From assembly GCA_011372825.1 (NCBI GenBank), contig DSAK01000123.1, positions 1 to 9,571 of the forward strand: a stretch of 9,571 nucleotides of DNA, in the 5' to 3' direction. The DNA is from Campylobacterota bacterium. Lineage in GTDB: Bacteria; Campylobacterota; Campylobacteria; Campylobacterales; Sulfurovaceae. The notes beneath the pieces are model-generated. The model did no database searches, was not told the DNA's origin, and saw only the letters and a program-made list of their open reading frames with translations. Below, piece by piece: positions 1 to 5,993 of this stretch. Position 1 is the first letter of the stretch. Every line of letters begins with the position of its first letter. Made by a program: the position numbers and the translations under genes.

Positions 1-276
1 AGCACTTGGCCCAAATATAGTAAGTCCTCTAGCCTTGAAAGCATCTACAATCCCATCTACAAGTGGAGCTTCTGGTCCAACAATCGTTAGCCCTATCTCA
101 TTTGCCTCTACAAAATCACACAAAGCTTCGAAATCACCAAAAGGTATATTTACACCCAAATTTTCTGTTGCACCATTACCAGGGGAAAAATAGAGTTTGG
201 CCGATTTGTTTTCTTGGTGCAAAGCAAGCCCAATAGAATACTCTCTGCCACCACTGCCTACGATAAGAATGTCCAT
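1..276 (-). CDS. purD: Phosphoribosylamine--glycine ligase (GAR synthetase), N-terminal 92 residues, cut by window edge
   Basis: PurD joins 5-phosphoribosylamine and glycine with ATP to give glycinamide ribonucleotide, the second step of de novo purine synthesis, in the cytoplasm. The visible part is the N-terminal (pre-ATP-grasp, Rossmann-like) domain. It opens MDILIVGSGGREYSIGLAL, matching the family start in which GSGGREHA is usual (here Tyr-Ser replace His-Ala). SPGNGAT lies near residues 31-37, VGPEAPLVDG near 66-75 and the IFGPSA segment at 87-92, in the family order. The ATP-grasp and C-terminal domains lie beyond base 1. The ATG at 276-274 is preceded by an AAGG Shine-Dalgarno with about 6 bases of spacing. 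The gene lies downstream of hemD and of a structured RNA on the same strand, with a TATAGT box at 309-304 that could start its own transcript. Confidence 0.95.
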   Translation of the reverse strand, partial: MDILIVGSGGREYSIGLALHQENKSAKLYFSPGNGATENLGVNIPFGDFEALCDFVEANEIGLTIVGPEAPLVDGIVDAFKARGLTIFGPSA

Positions 277-301
277 TTTTTACCTTTGTACTTCCATTTT
301 G

Positions 302-327
302 AGACTATACAAATTTTTGTACACTCT
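302..327. repeat. 26-bp imperfect inverted repeat upstream of purD
   Basis: Two 12-base arms (302-313 and 316-327) pair at 11 of 12 positions, counting one G-U pair, around a 2-base centre. The core is TACAAA-AA-TTTGTA on the minus strand. It lies between the T-run that ends the 6S-like RNA and the purD start codon, and it overlaps the TATAGT box at 309-304. It could be an operator for a dimeric repressor, a leader hairpin or a bidirectional pausing element. No T-run follows it on the minus strand, so it is not a standard intrinsic terminator in the purD direction. The function is not known. Confidence 0.5.
304..309 (-). promoter_or_regulatory. Putative -10 box (TATAGT) for purD
   Basis: The minus strand reads TTTGTATAGT, with TATAGT at 309-304. 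This would place a transcript start near 297, about 20 bases before the purD ATG at 276. No convincing -35 is visible, which is usual for the main sigma factor of Campylobacterota, where an AT-rich upstream tract replaces it. The box is embedded in the inverted repeat at 302-327. A six-base match in AT-rich DNA is weak evidence by itself. Confidence 0.35.
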
Positions 328-494
328 AAAAATGATTACTATACCCAAGTGGCCGTTCTGTTTAGAGTCGGCCCTATAAAGCCAACGATGCAAGATAGAG
401 GAAATCTTTAGGAGATAAATTCTCGCTAGTTCCCTAGCTTAAACGAAAAAATCTACACACCGATCTACTACTAATCCCACTAAATACTAATGTT
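328..494 (-). ncRNA. ssrS: Probable 6S RNA (about 167 nt) upstream of purD
   Basis: 6S RNA mimics an open promoter and binds the housekeeping RNA polymerase holoenzyme, mainly in stationary phase. Seen here: a TATAAT box at 507-502 predicts a start near 494-492. Immediately downstream, bases 491-484 (AUUAGUAU) pair with 342-335 (AUAGUAAU; 7 of 8), and after a small internal loop 481-477 (AGUGG) pairs perfectly with 352-348 (CCACU), closing the whole molecule. A five-T run at 332-328 follows the closing stem. Inside are a terminal hairpin with GCUAG arms and a GGAA loop (438-425) and, on the 3' side, a 7-bp hairpin (386-367). That hairpin relies on G-U pairs that would be mismatches on the other strand, so minus-strand transcription is favoured. 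Length, closing stem, bubble-like centre and 3'-side hairpin all fit 6S RNA, and I recall 6S genes lying next to purD in this phylum. Primary sequence was not matched to a known 6S, so the name is an inference. Confidence 0.6.
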
Positions 495-501
495 GGACCA
501 G

Positions 502-507
502 ATTATA
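502..507 (-). promoter_or_regulatory. -10 box (TATAAT) of the 6S-like RNA
   Basis: TATAAT at 507-502, preceded by TG, matches the -10 consensus and lies 8-10 bases upstream of the point where the RNA's closing stem begins (491). The good fit between predicted start and folded 5' end is the main support. A short inverted repeat (AGTGGTTCGATCACT, 523-509) sits directly upstream in the spacer and could be a regulator site. Confidence 0.55.
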
Positions 508-554
508 CAGTGATCGAACCACTCAGGCACATAGTTGCTAAAAGCAATATTACG

Positions 555-560
555 ATTATA
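555..560 (-). promoter_or_regulatory. Second, upstream TATAAT box between hemD and the 6S-like RNA
   Basis: A second TGTATAATC occurs 53 bases upstream of the first, just after the hemD stop codon. It could drive a longer precursor of the 6S-like RNA; tandem promoters giving short and long precursors are known for E. coli ssrS. The match to consensus is perfect, but no -35 is visible. Confidence 0.4.
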
Positions 561-572
561 CACTATTTGGGT

Positions 573-1196
573 TTAGAATTGAGCAGTATCTAACTCTTTT
601 GCCAAACTAATACATGCACTTATAGTTGGTTCACTAGCTATACTATAGCGGACAAAAGGTGGCAATGCCTCTGCGGTTACCCTGCCAATGGCTACAGCAT
701 GGTAACTCTCTTGCCATTCAAAATTTTCTAAAAAACACCTAATAGTCGATGGAGATGTAACTATAATCACAGCCTTTTTGCGCGGTTGCTTGCTTTTTGG
801 ATACGCCACACACTTAGTTTTATAGATAACTTGTTGGCGAACTAATGTTGCTAAATTCTCACTTGAGACCACTTCTGGTCTTAGATACAAAATCTTGCTA
901 TTTTTAAAATCTTCCTCTATGAGCTCTGCTACACTTGAAGCATATGCCTCTTTGCTAAGGGCCACTAGATGCCCGCCTAACTCAGTGATTGTTTTAGCTG
1001 TCTCTTTGCCTATAGCAATGGATGGGTATTCTCTCCACTTTGGGTCAATATCGTTGGCTATCTTGACGCTATTTTTTGAAGTAAAAAGCAAGGTATCACA
1101 ATCTTGGAAATCTATAGCTTGGGCAACTGGACTAAATGTAACCATAGGCATAGATACAACTCCACTATAAACTGATGGAGAGAGAAGGTAAATCAT
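573..1196 (-). CDS. hemD: Uroporphyrinogen-III synthase
   Basis: HemD cyclises hydroxymethylbilane with inversion of ring D to uroporphyrinogen III, the branch-point precursor of haem, sirohaem and cobalamin; it is a soluble cytoplasmic enzyme. The 207-residue product has the typical two-lobed layout. Lobe 1 includes LLFTSKNSV (about 36-44) and AIGKETAKTITELGG (about 61-75). Lobe 2 includes VIIVTSPSTIRCFL, AIGRVTAEAL and the C-terminal SEPTISACISLAKEL. Paired (T/S)S and AIG-x-T-A motifs are the family signature, since the sequence is otherwise poorly conserved. Length is slightly short but normal for this phylum. ATG at 1196 overlaps the stop of the upstream CDF gene by ATGA, and GAGG lies 7 bases upstream, so the two genes are probably translationally coupled. 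It is followed by the 6S-like RNA and purD. Confidence 0.9.
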   Translation of the reverse strand: MIYLLSPSVYSGVVSMPMVTFSPVAQAIDFQDCDTLLFTSKNSVKIANDIDPKWREYPSIAIGKETAKTITELGGHLVALSKEAYASSVAELIEEDFKNSKILYLRPEVVSSENLATLVRQQVIYKTKCVAYPKSKQPRKKAVIIVTSPSTIRCFLENFEWQESYHAVAIGRVTAEALPPFVRYSIASEPTISACISLAKELDTAQF

Positions 1197-2104
1197 CTTC
1201 TTGCCTCGATAGCACCGCTAAAAAGTGTGTCGTTTATCTCTTCATCGTCATAGGGGTCAAAATGTGGGGTAATAACCCATTTTTTTAGTGAATCAATAGC
1301 CATCATCTTCTCTTCAACCTGCTCTGCTATACGATGTGCTTCAAGCAAGAGCATATTTGGACGAAGTACCATATGAAACTCCACAAAATTGACACTCCCA
1401 TCTGTGCGAGTTTTGAGCCAATGGTAGCTTGTAATTTCAGGATGATTATCTAAAATCTCTTCGATTTTGGCAACCTCATCTTGTGGTAGGGCGTGATCTA
1501 ATAGTATCTTTGTGCCATCTATGATAATCTCACTAGCAGAGTATATGATATAAACTCCTATACCAAATCCAACAATAGCATCGACTACATCCCATCCACT
1601 TACCCATACTACGACAAGTGAAAACAAAATAGCCCCATTACTCCAAAGGTCTGTTTGGTAATGGAGTGCATCAGCTTTGATGACTATATTGTCTGTCTTT
1701 TTTGCTACTCTCAGGAGGTATCTAACAAGCAAAAAAGTAATGATGATAGAAAAAATCATTACCCAAATAGAGGGTAAAAGGAGAGTTGTTGCCCCTCCTG
1801 AAATCCCTTTTTCTATCGCTTTGTAGATGATAAATATACCTGAAATTGTAATGATAGTACCCTCTATAATAGCTGCGATTCCTTGAATTTTCCCTTTGCC
1901 ATATTGAAACTTATCAGTTGGGTTCTCTTCTGCTTTTTTTATAGCAAAAAAATTGAAAATTGAAATTACAAAATCCAAAAGTGAATCGATAGCAGAAGCA
2001 AGAACTGCCACTGAACCACTCACTATACCAACTATAAATTTAGCGCACACTAGTACTATGGCGACACTGCTAGCTACTATTGTTGCTCTTTTTTGTAGAG
2101 ACAT
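1193..2104 (-). CDS. Cation diffusion facilitator family divalent-metal exporter (FieF-like)
   Basis: CDF proteins are inner-membrane dimers that export Zn2+, Fe2+, Mn2+ or similar ions by proton antiport. The 303-residue product has the expected six membrane helices (about 9-28, 33-53, 74-94, 112-131, 154-172, 175-195) and a cytoplasmic C-terminal domain. The transport-site tetrad is present: D40 and D44 in helix 2 (AIDSLLD) and H148 and D152 in helix 5 (ADALHYQTD), the same DD/HD set as E. coli FieF. The loop that carries FieF's second zinc site reads FQYGKGK, so the usual His before GK is Lys70 and that site looks absent. The C-terminus keeps HFDPYDDEE, a possible cytoplasmic metal ligand region. 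ATG at 2104 follows an AAGAGG Shine-Dalgarno 5 bases away. It overlaps hemD by 4 bases. Metal specificity cannot be read from the sequence. Confidence 0.9.
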   Translation of the reverse strand: MSLQKRATIVASSVAIVLVCAKFIVGIVSGSVAVLASAIDSLLDFVISIFNFFAIKKAEENPTDKFQYGKGKIQGIAAIIEGTIITISGIFIIYKAIEKGISGGATTLLLPSIWVMIFSIIITFLLVRYLLRVAKKTDNIVIKADALHYQTDLWSNGAILFSLVVVWVSGWDVVDAIVGFGIGVYIIYSASEIIIDGTKILLDHALPQDEVAKIEEILDNHPEITSYHWLKTRTDGSVNFVEFHMVLRPNMLLLEAHRIAEQVEEKMMAIDSLKKWVITPHFDPYDDEEINDTLFSGAIEARR

Positions 2105-2133
2105 AAAAACCTCTTTTGGGAAAAATTATCCGT

Positions 2134-2139
2134 ATTGTA
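2134..2139 (-). promoter_or_regulatory. Extended -10 promoter for the CDF-hemD pair
   Basis: The minus strand reads TGCTACAAT, an extended -10 (TGN plus TACAAT at 2139-2134), about 30 bases before the CDF start codon. A TTAACA 18 bases upstream, overlapping the patatin stop codon, could act as -35. The 55-base gap here is the clearest break within the leftward gene series downstream of the patatin gene, so a new transcript starting here is reasonable. Confidence 0.5.
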
Positions 2140-2159
2140 GCAGATAAAGGCAAAAAGTG

Positions 2160-2911
2160 TTAAGAAAACTTCTTTAATGTCTCTTTGTATCCCATCTCAA
2201 AGAGTGATTCTAAATGCTTCATTGAAAATATACTAAATTGACGAATTTCGCTACTAGAGATTACTATATCACACTCTTGCTCATTTGATAAGCCAGATGA
2301 AAAAGTATTGAGAAAATGGACTCTTTTTACCATCTGCCACCAACTATAGTCACTAGATAGATCTCCTCTTGGATGGAGATTTACCCCTACTATAGGCAAA
2401 TCAAAATCTCTCAATGGTGTTATTGGCATATGGTTAATAACTCCACCATCAACCAAAAGCATATCTTGGTATTGAACCTTTGGAAATATAGGTACTAGTG
2501 CTGATGAGCCAAGACACAATGCATGCAAATTGCCCTCATGAAAAATCATCTCTTTGCCACTATACAAATCTACTACACTAACAAGCATTGGTATTTTTGT
2601 ATTGCTTAAATCTCCATGAGGAATAAGTTTGGTTAATATAGTTGCATTCTTATCGATATCAAACAAAGCTCCACGCCATGGGCGAAACTTAAATATTTTT
2701 TTAAATTCTTGTGAAGTAAAAATCTCCAATTGCTCTCTAGGTGAGACACCACAAGCATAACTTGCTCCAACAATAGCACCAATAGATGCACCACAAATAG
2801 CACGAACTTTTATATCAAGAGTATCAAAGCTTCTAAAACTCCTAGATGGTATGCTCCTCTAGCAGCGCCACCTGAGAGCGCTAGGGTTACTTCTTGCATA
2901 CCTAATGCCAT
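2160..2911 (-). pseudogene. Patatin-like phospholipase (RssA/YlbK type), interrupted by one frameshift
   Basis: Patatin-like proteins are serine lipid acyl hydrolases with a Ser-Asp dyad. The 5' part (ATG at 2911, stop at 2812-2810) encodes 33 residues including LALSGGAARGAYHLGVLEAL, the glycine-rich oxyanion region. The sense then moves to another frame near 2821-2830, which continues DTLDIKVRAICGASIGAIVG (catalytic serine codon at 2786-2784 in GASIG) and runs to 2160 with LLVDGGVINHMP (catalytic Asp of DGG). Adding one base near GCTTTGATAC (for example to read Glu-Ala-Leu-Asp-Thr) restores about 250 residues, the normal length, with Ser about 43 and Asp about 155. The oxyanion motif has GGAARG instead of the usual GGGARG. 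No classical slippery heptamer is present, so a real mutation or a sequencing error is more likely than programmed shifting. The rest of the protein is intact, which points to recent loss or an error. The start overlaps the frame of the upstream remnant by 10 bases. Confidence 0.85.
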
Positions 2912-3122
2912 ATCACTACTTCAAATCCTCCATTTTCATGCTCCACTACAATTCTCAATCAAATTACCAAATTATAGTGCCAAACTCCTTTGAGTTGCTT
3001 AGCTTCAAGTTTGTAGATATAGACACAAATAAAAGATGCTCACACTCTGTATGCTTGATAAAATCCAAAAAATCCTCTGCCCTTGCGGCGTATATCAGAA
3101 ACAAAGATATTTGATATTTCAT
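2902..3122 (-). pseudogene. Possible small broken gene upstream of the patatin gene, unrecognised
   Basis: Between the Gcr-family stop codon (3157) and the patatin start (2911) is about 245 bases without an intact recognised gene. One frame opens at ATG 3122 and encodes 52 residues (begins MKYQISLFLIYAARAEDFL) with stop at 2966-2964. A second frame then carries a protein-like tail (LRIVVEHENGGFEVVIWH) ending at TAG 2904-2902, overlapping the patatin ATG by 10 bases as a coupled upstream gene would. Together they could be one gene of about 75-80 codons with a frameshift near 2960. No Shine-Dalgarno is seen before 3122. A TATAAT at 2976-2971 falls inside it. I do not recognise a family; it may equally be non-coding spacer. 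Confidence 0.35.
2971..2976 (-). promoter_or_regulatory. Possible -10 box (TATAAT) for the patatin gene
   Basis: The minus strand reads GGCACTATAATTTGG, placing a perfect TATAAT about 60 bases before the patatin ATG. A short inverted repeat (AACTC-AAAG-GAGTT) lies just upstream of it. It may be a genuine promoter, which would weaken the reading of this stretch as a decayed gene, or a chance match in AT-rich DNA. Confidence 0.35.
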
Positions 3123-3156
3123 GGAACAAATATGGCGCTGTAATGTTTAGATTGTA

Positions 3157-5154
3157 TTACGACTTTTGCATGTCCTCTTCTTGTTGTTGCTCTTTTGGTG
3201 GCAATATCAAATCTTTTGGATTTTTTATAATCTCTTTTAAAAGCAATTTCATAAAAGTTGCAACATTACCAAAATAAGCATCTCGTGCTTGTAGCGAGAT
3301 TTTCAAAGCTAGAAAAAAACTCACTGCTAGATTGACTAATCCTATAAGCAAAACAAACACCATAGCAAGTAAAAAACTTGTTAAATCAAATGGCAAATAG
3401 TAGCTACCAAATGCTACATTTGCTGTAGAAAAAGCAATATGTCGAATATCCAAAGGGAGTCCTAAAAGATATCCAATAAATGGAGTCACTCCAAGGAGCA
3501 CACCAAAGAAAAAATTTCCAGCAATTGCGCCATAGTTATCATGGACATAAGTCGCAAAAAAAGTTCGCACTTCAAGTGGAAGGAGTTTTTTTAGTAGTGG
3601 CTGATGGATATATCTTTGTTTGATATTGAGAAAATTTGCCCTATTGTCAAAATATCCCGCGATAAGTCCTGCGCAAAAGAGCCAAACTCCTGCAATTGTT
3701 GCATAAAACAATGCGCTAATTGGCTCAACGCTTTGGATATAATACTCTGCTTGTGAAACATCTAAAAGGGTAACTCCAAATAACCCAAGAGCATAAACGA
3801 TCAAAAATCCAACAACCAATGCCAAAGTGACATTGCCAACTACTGCTGCCAATTGCGACCTAATAACTTGCATGATAAGCAAAACTAATTTGTGCTGATT
3901 TGCCCTCTTTTCTGCCCCTTTTTCAATCGCTTGTGCAAAAGTTGAAGCGGTCATGGCTGGCTGTTTTGTTGCGATTGTAAACCCTAGGATATGTATTAGT
4001 ACAAACCCTAAGCCATAATTTAAACTAGAAAAAATAGTCTCATAAAGTGGCTCAAATCCAACTTGTAAAATCATGATTTTAAACCACGCCATAAAAGCTA
4101 TCACAACCCCCGCTCCACTTGCAGAAAAGAGCATCTTGAGATAATCTTTTTTATTTGTAGCGATATAGTGTTCGCCATGCTCGCTAGTATTATTTGTAAC
4201 ACTTCTTGAGAGTATTTTAATATTGTTTTTGATGATAAATCTAATAGAATTTTTTGTTGCATTTTTGCGTAAATTCTCTTTGATAAATTGGATAACTGTA
4301 TCATAAAATGGTATAGTATCAAATCTCTTGATGGCATTTAAGATAAGCTCTAATCTCTCAAGGATTTGCTCTAATCTCTCAAGCTGGTAAGTCAAAGAGA
4401 CCGAAATTCCTTGAAAAATCGATTTCTTTTTTAACCTCTCTATCTGCTTGTAGCACTGCTCTAATAAGACAAAGAGGTGTTTAAAATCTAGATTTATCTT
4501 TTCAATATCTGTAGTTTCGGCTTCAATTTGCTTTGTAAATGCACTCACTTCACGCTGCAATGCAAGAAATGGTGAATCGTGATTCAAGATAGAGTTATCT
4601 AGCCGTATAAAATCCCGATTAAATTCTTCAGATGCAATCCATACTGCAACAATCTCCGCAGCATAGAGCAATGCACTATAGAGATAGTTTTTCATAGCTG
4701 TAAAGTTAACATCTTTACATACTAAGGTCCGAAAAAATCGTTGCCACTGCTCTTGTTTTATTTGGCATACCCACGCTGCATCATTTTTGTCCCAAAAGAT
4801 AGTCTCCAAAAGGTACCCCAAATCACTCTTTTCAGGAGGATTGGGGAGAAATTTTTGGTAAAGCCTCTCTGTGACCTCACGCCACAATCCATCTTTTGCA
4901 TAGATTCCAAGCAAAGCAACATGATAAGATATTTTTGAAGTAAGAAACCAGCTTGTTAAATCTTCGCTAAATTGCTCTGACCATTTTGGATTTGATGCAA
5001 AAAATGAAGTTACCAAATACATATTAGACTCTACTTGTTCGATATCGCCATTTACTGGACGAACTACATCGATAATCGCTTTTAACTTTTCTACAAAATC
5101 GTCTGATTCTTCAAATGTCTTCTCTAACGTTGCCTTGCTATCTTGCATATCCAC
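3157..5154 (-). CDS. Integral membrane protein of the 'Gcr site-specific recombinase' family (PF10136 type)
   Basis: The 665-residue product matches the family annotated as site-specific recombinase Gcr, known mostly from Betaproteobacteria. Residues 1-320 are soluble and helical, with a likely coiled coil around 200-275. The family motifs follow: SEHGEHYI (324-331), TKQPAMTAS (396-404), GYFDNRA (500-506), GNFFFG (546-551) and LDIRHIAFSTAN (568-579). About six membrane segments lie near 342-364, 377-395, 436-465, 480-500, 541-565 and 592-618, and the tail is charged and Gln/Glu-rich. No tyrosine- or serine-recombinase catalytic pattern is visible, so the recombinase name is probably wrong; the biochemical role is unknown. 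The GTG at 5154 overlaps the upstream TAG by one base; ATG at 5148 is better spaced from AGAAGG (about 10 bases) and may be the real start. Its place after dsbD and the CvfB gene suggests an envelope-related function, by inference only. Confidence 0.85.
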   Translation of the reverse strand: MDMQDSKATLEKTFEESDDFVEKLKAIIDVVRPVNGDIEQVESNMYLVTSFFASNPKWSEQFSEDLTSWFLTSKISYHVALLGIYAKDGLWREVTERLYQKFLPNPPEKSDLGYLLETIFWDKNDAAWVCQIKQEQWQRFFRTLVCKDVNFTAMKNYLYSALLYAAEIVAVWIASEEFNRDFIRLDNSILNHDSPFLALQREVSAFTKQIEAETTDIEKINLDFKHLFVLLEQCYKQIERLKKKSIFQGISVSLTYQLERLEQILERLELILNAIKRFDTIPFYDTVIQFIKENLRKNATKNSIRFIIKNNIKILSRSVTNNTSEHGEHYIATNKKDYLKMLFSASGAGVVIAFMAWFKIMILQVGFEPLYETIFSSLNYGLGFVLIHILGFTIATKQPAMTASTFAQAIEKGAEKRANQHKLVLLIMQVIRSQLAAVVGNVTLALVVGFLIVYALGLFGVTLLDVSQAEYYIQSVEPISALFYATIAGVWLFCAGLIAGYFDNRANFLNIKQRYIHQPLLKKLLPLEVRTFFATYVHDNYGAIAGNFFFGVLLGVTPFIGYLLGLPLDIRHIAFSTANVAFGSYYLPFDLTSFLLAMVFVLLIGLVNLAVSFFLALKISLQARDAYFGNVATFMKLLLKEIIKNPKDLILPPKEQQQEEDMQKS

Positions 5155-5993
5155 TAACCCTTCTTAGCTTGAGAGATAAAGCCGTTTTCTACTACTACTT
5201 GGTTTTTGGCAATGAGATGATTAAGAGTGCGTTTAAAACTCTTTTTGCTCATCCCAAATAGTTCACCTACGGTTGATGGATCGCTCTTAGAGGTACATGC
5301 AACCTTGCCACCATTTTTTTCAATAGTTTCAAAAAATTTTTTTATAAGTAGCTCATCATCCCCTCTTCCATCAACGATAACACAATCTAACTTTCCATCT
5401 CTTCTTACTTTTTTTATCTTACCATGCAATCTATCACCAATAGCTATGGGGGCAAAAACTTCATCATTAAAAAGCATCCCTTCGCAAGCGTTGTTGACTA
5501 TCACTTTATAACCAAGTGGTGTTTTTGCAAGGACAAATAAAAAAACTTCTTGATTTCGCGATAGCCTTTGGGGACGCACTAGCCATTTGCCTATTTTTTG
5601 AGTTGCATATAGACGGTTTGTCTTGCCATCTAGACAAACTCTCAACGGATAAAAACTCCCTACATGAAAATGCTCTTTTTGTTCTTTTAACGGAACAAAC
5701 AAATCTTTTGGCAATCCCCAATCAACAAAAGCCCCATACTTCTCATAACTCACCACTTTAAAAAGTCCATACTCACCTAAAATAGCCTTTGGTCTCAATG
5801 TAGTTGCAACAACTCTATCTTCAGAATCTGTATAAACAAATACATCAACAAGCGACTCTAGCGCAATATCCGCACAATAGATATTTGGCAAAAGAACCTC
5901 ATAGCCATCTTGGGAGGCAAGATATATCCCATTTTTTGTTTGCCGTTTTGCTCTTAGAGTATTTATCTTCCCTACAGCTATAGATCTATTCAT
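5154..5993 (-). CDS. CvfB-family S1 RNA-binding protein
   Basis: CvfB (YitL) proteins bind RNA through tandem S1-like OB folds and a C-terminal winged helix; in Staphylococcus CvfB affects virulence gene expression, while elsewhere the role is poorly known. The 279-residue length is typical. An N-terminal OB-like segment (about 1-65) is followed by a true S1 domain (about 72-132) with the family signature YGAFVDWGLPKDLFVPLKEQ (86-105). Another S1-like region follows (about 140-210), then the winged helix (about 234-279) with SDPSTVGELFGMSKKSFKR, close to the family pattern of Ser-Pro then FxMSKKxFKR. ATG at 5993 overlaps the dsbD stop as ATGA, with GGAG 11 bases upstream. It is therefore probably translated from the dsbD transcript. 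The downstream Gcr-family gene overlaps its stop by one base. The target RNAs cannot be inferred. Confidence 0.88.
   Translation of the reverse strand: MNRSIAVGKINTLRAKRQTKNGIYLASQDGYEVLLPNIYCADIALESLVDVFVYTDSEDRVVATTLRPKAILGEYGLFKVVSYEKYGAFVDWGLPKDLFVPLKEQKEHFHVGSFYPLRVCLDGKTNRLYATQKIGKWLVRPQRLSRNQEVFLFVLAKTPLGYKVIVNNACEGMLFNDEVFAPIAIGDRLHGKIKKVRRDGKLDCVIVDGRGDDELLIKKFFETIEKNGGKVACTSKSDPSTVGELFGMSKKSFKRTLNHLIAKNQVVVENGFISQAKKG

Noticed and set aside
511..520. T-loop-like GGTTCGATCA on the minus strand, suggesting a tRNA or tmRNA
   Set aside because: No acceptor stem, D-arm or anticodon arm can be drawn around it, the conserved closing pair of the T-loop fails, and no tmRNA tag peptide is present. 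It is better explained as a small inverted repeat upstream of a -10 box.
540..552. Hairpin TTGC-TTTTA-GCAA after hemD as an intrinsic terminator
   Set aside because: The stem is only four pairs and no T-run follows on the minus strand.
2815..2835. Programmed -1 frameshift in the patatin gene
   Set aside because: The GCTTTGATAC stretch has no X-XXY-YYZ slippery heptamer and no obvious downstream pseudoknot, and patatin genes are not known to use recoding.
2905..3114. 69-residue plus-strand open frame
   Set aside because: It lies opposite the minus-strand spacer, has no Shine-Dalgarno or recognisable motif, and would be a lone reverse gene inside a leftward series.
2902..3156. In-frame TGA codons in one minus frame read as selenocysteine or recoded tryptophan
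   Set aside because: No selenocysteine insertion element or known selenoprotein motif is seen, and all other genes use normal stop codons. A broken gene or chance frame is simpler.
3157..5154. Gcr-family gene as part of a mobile element
   Set aside because: There are no terminal repeats, transposase, integrase motif or atypical base composition around it; it is embedded in an overlapping operon.
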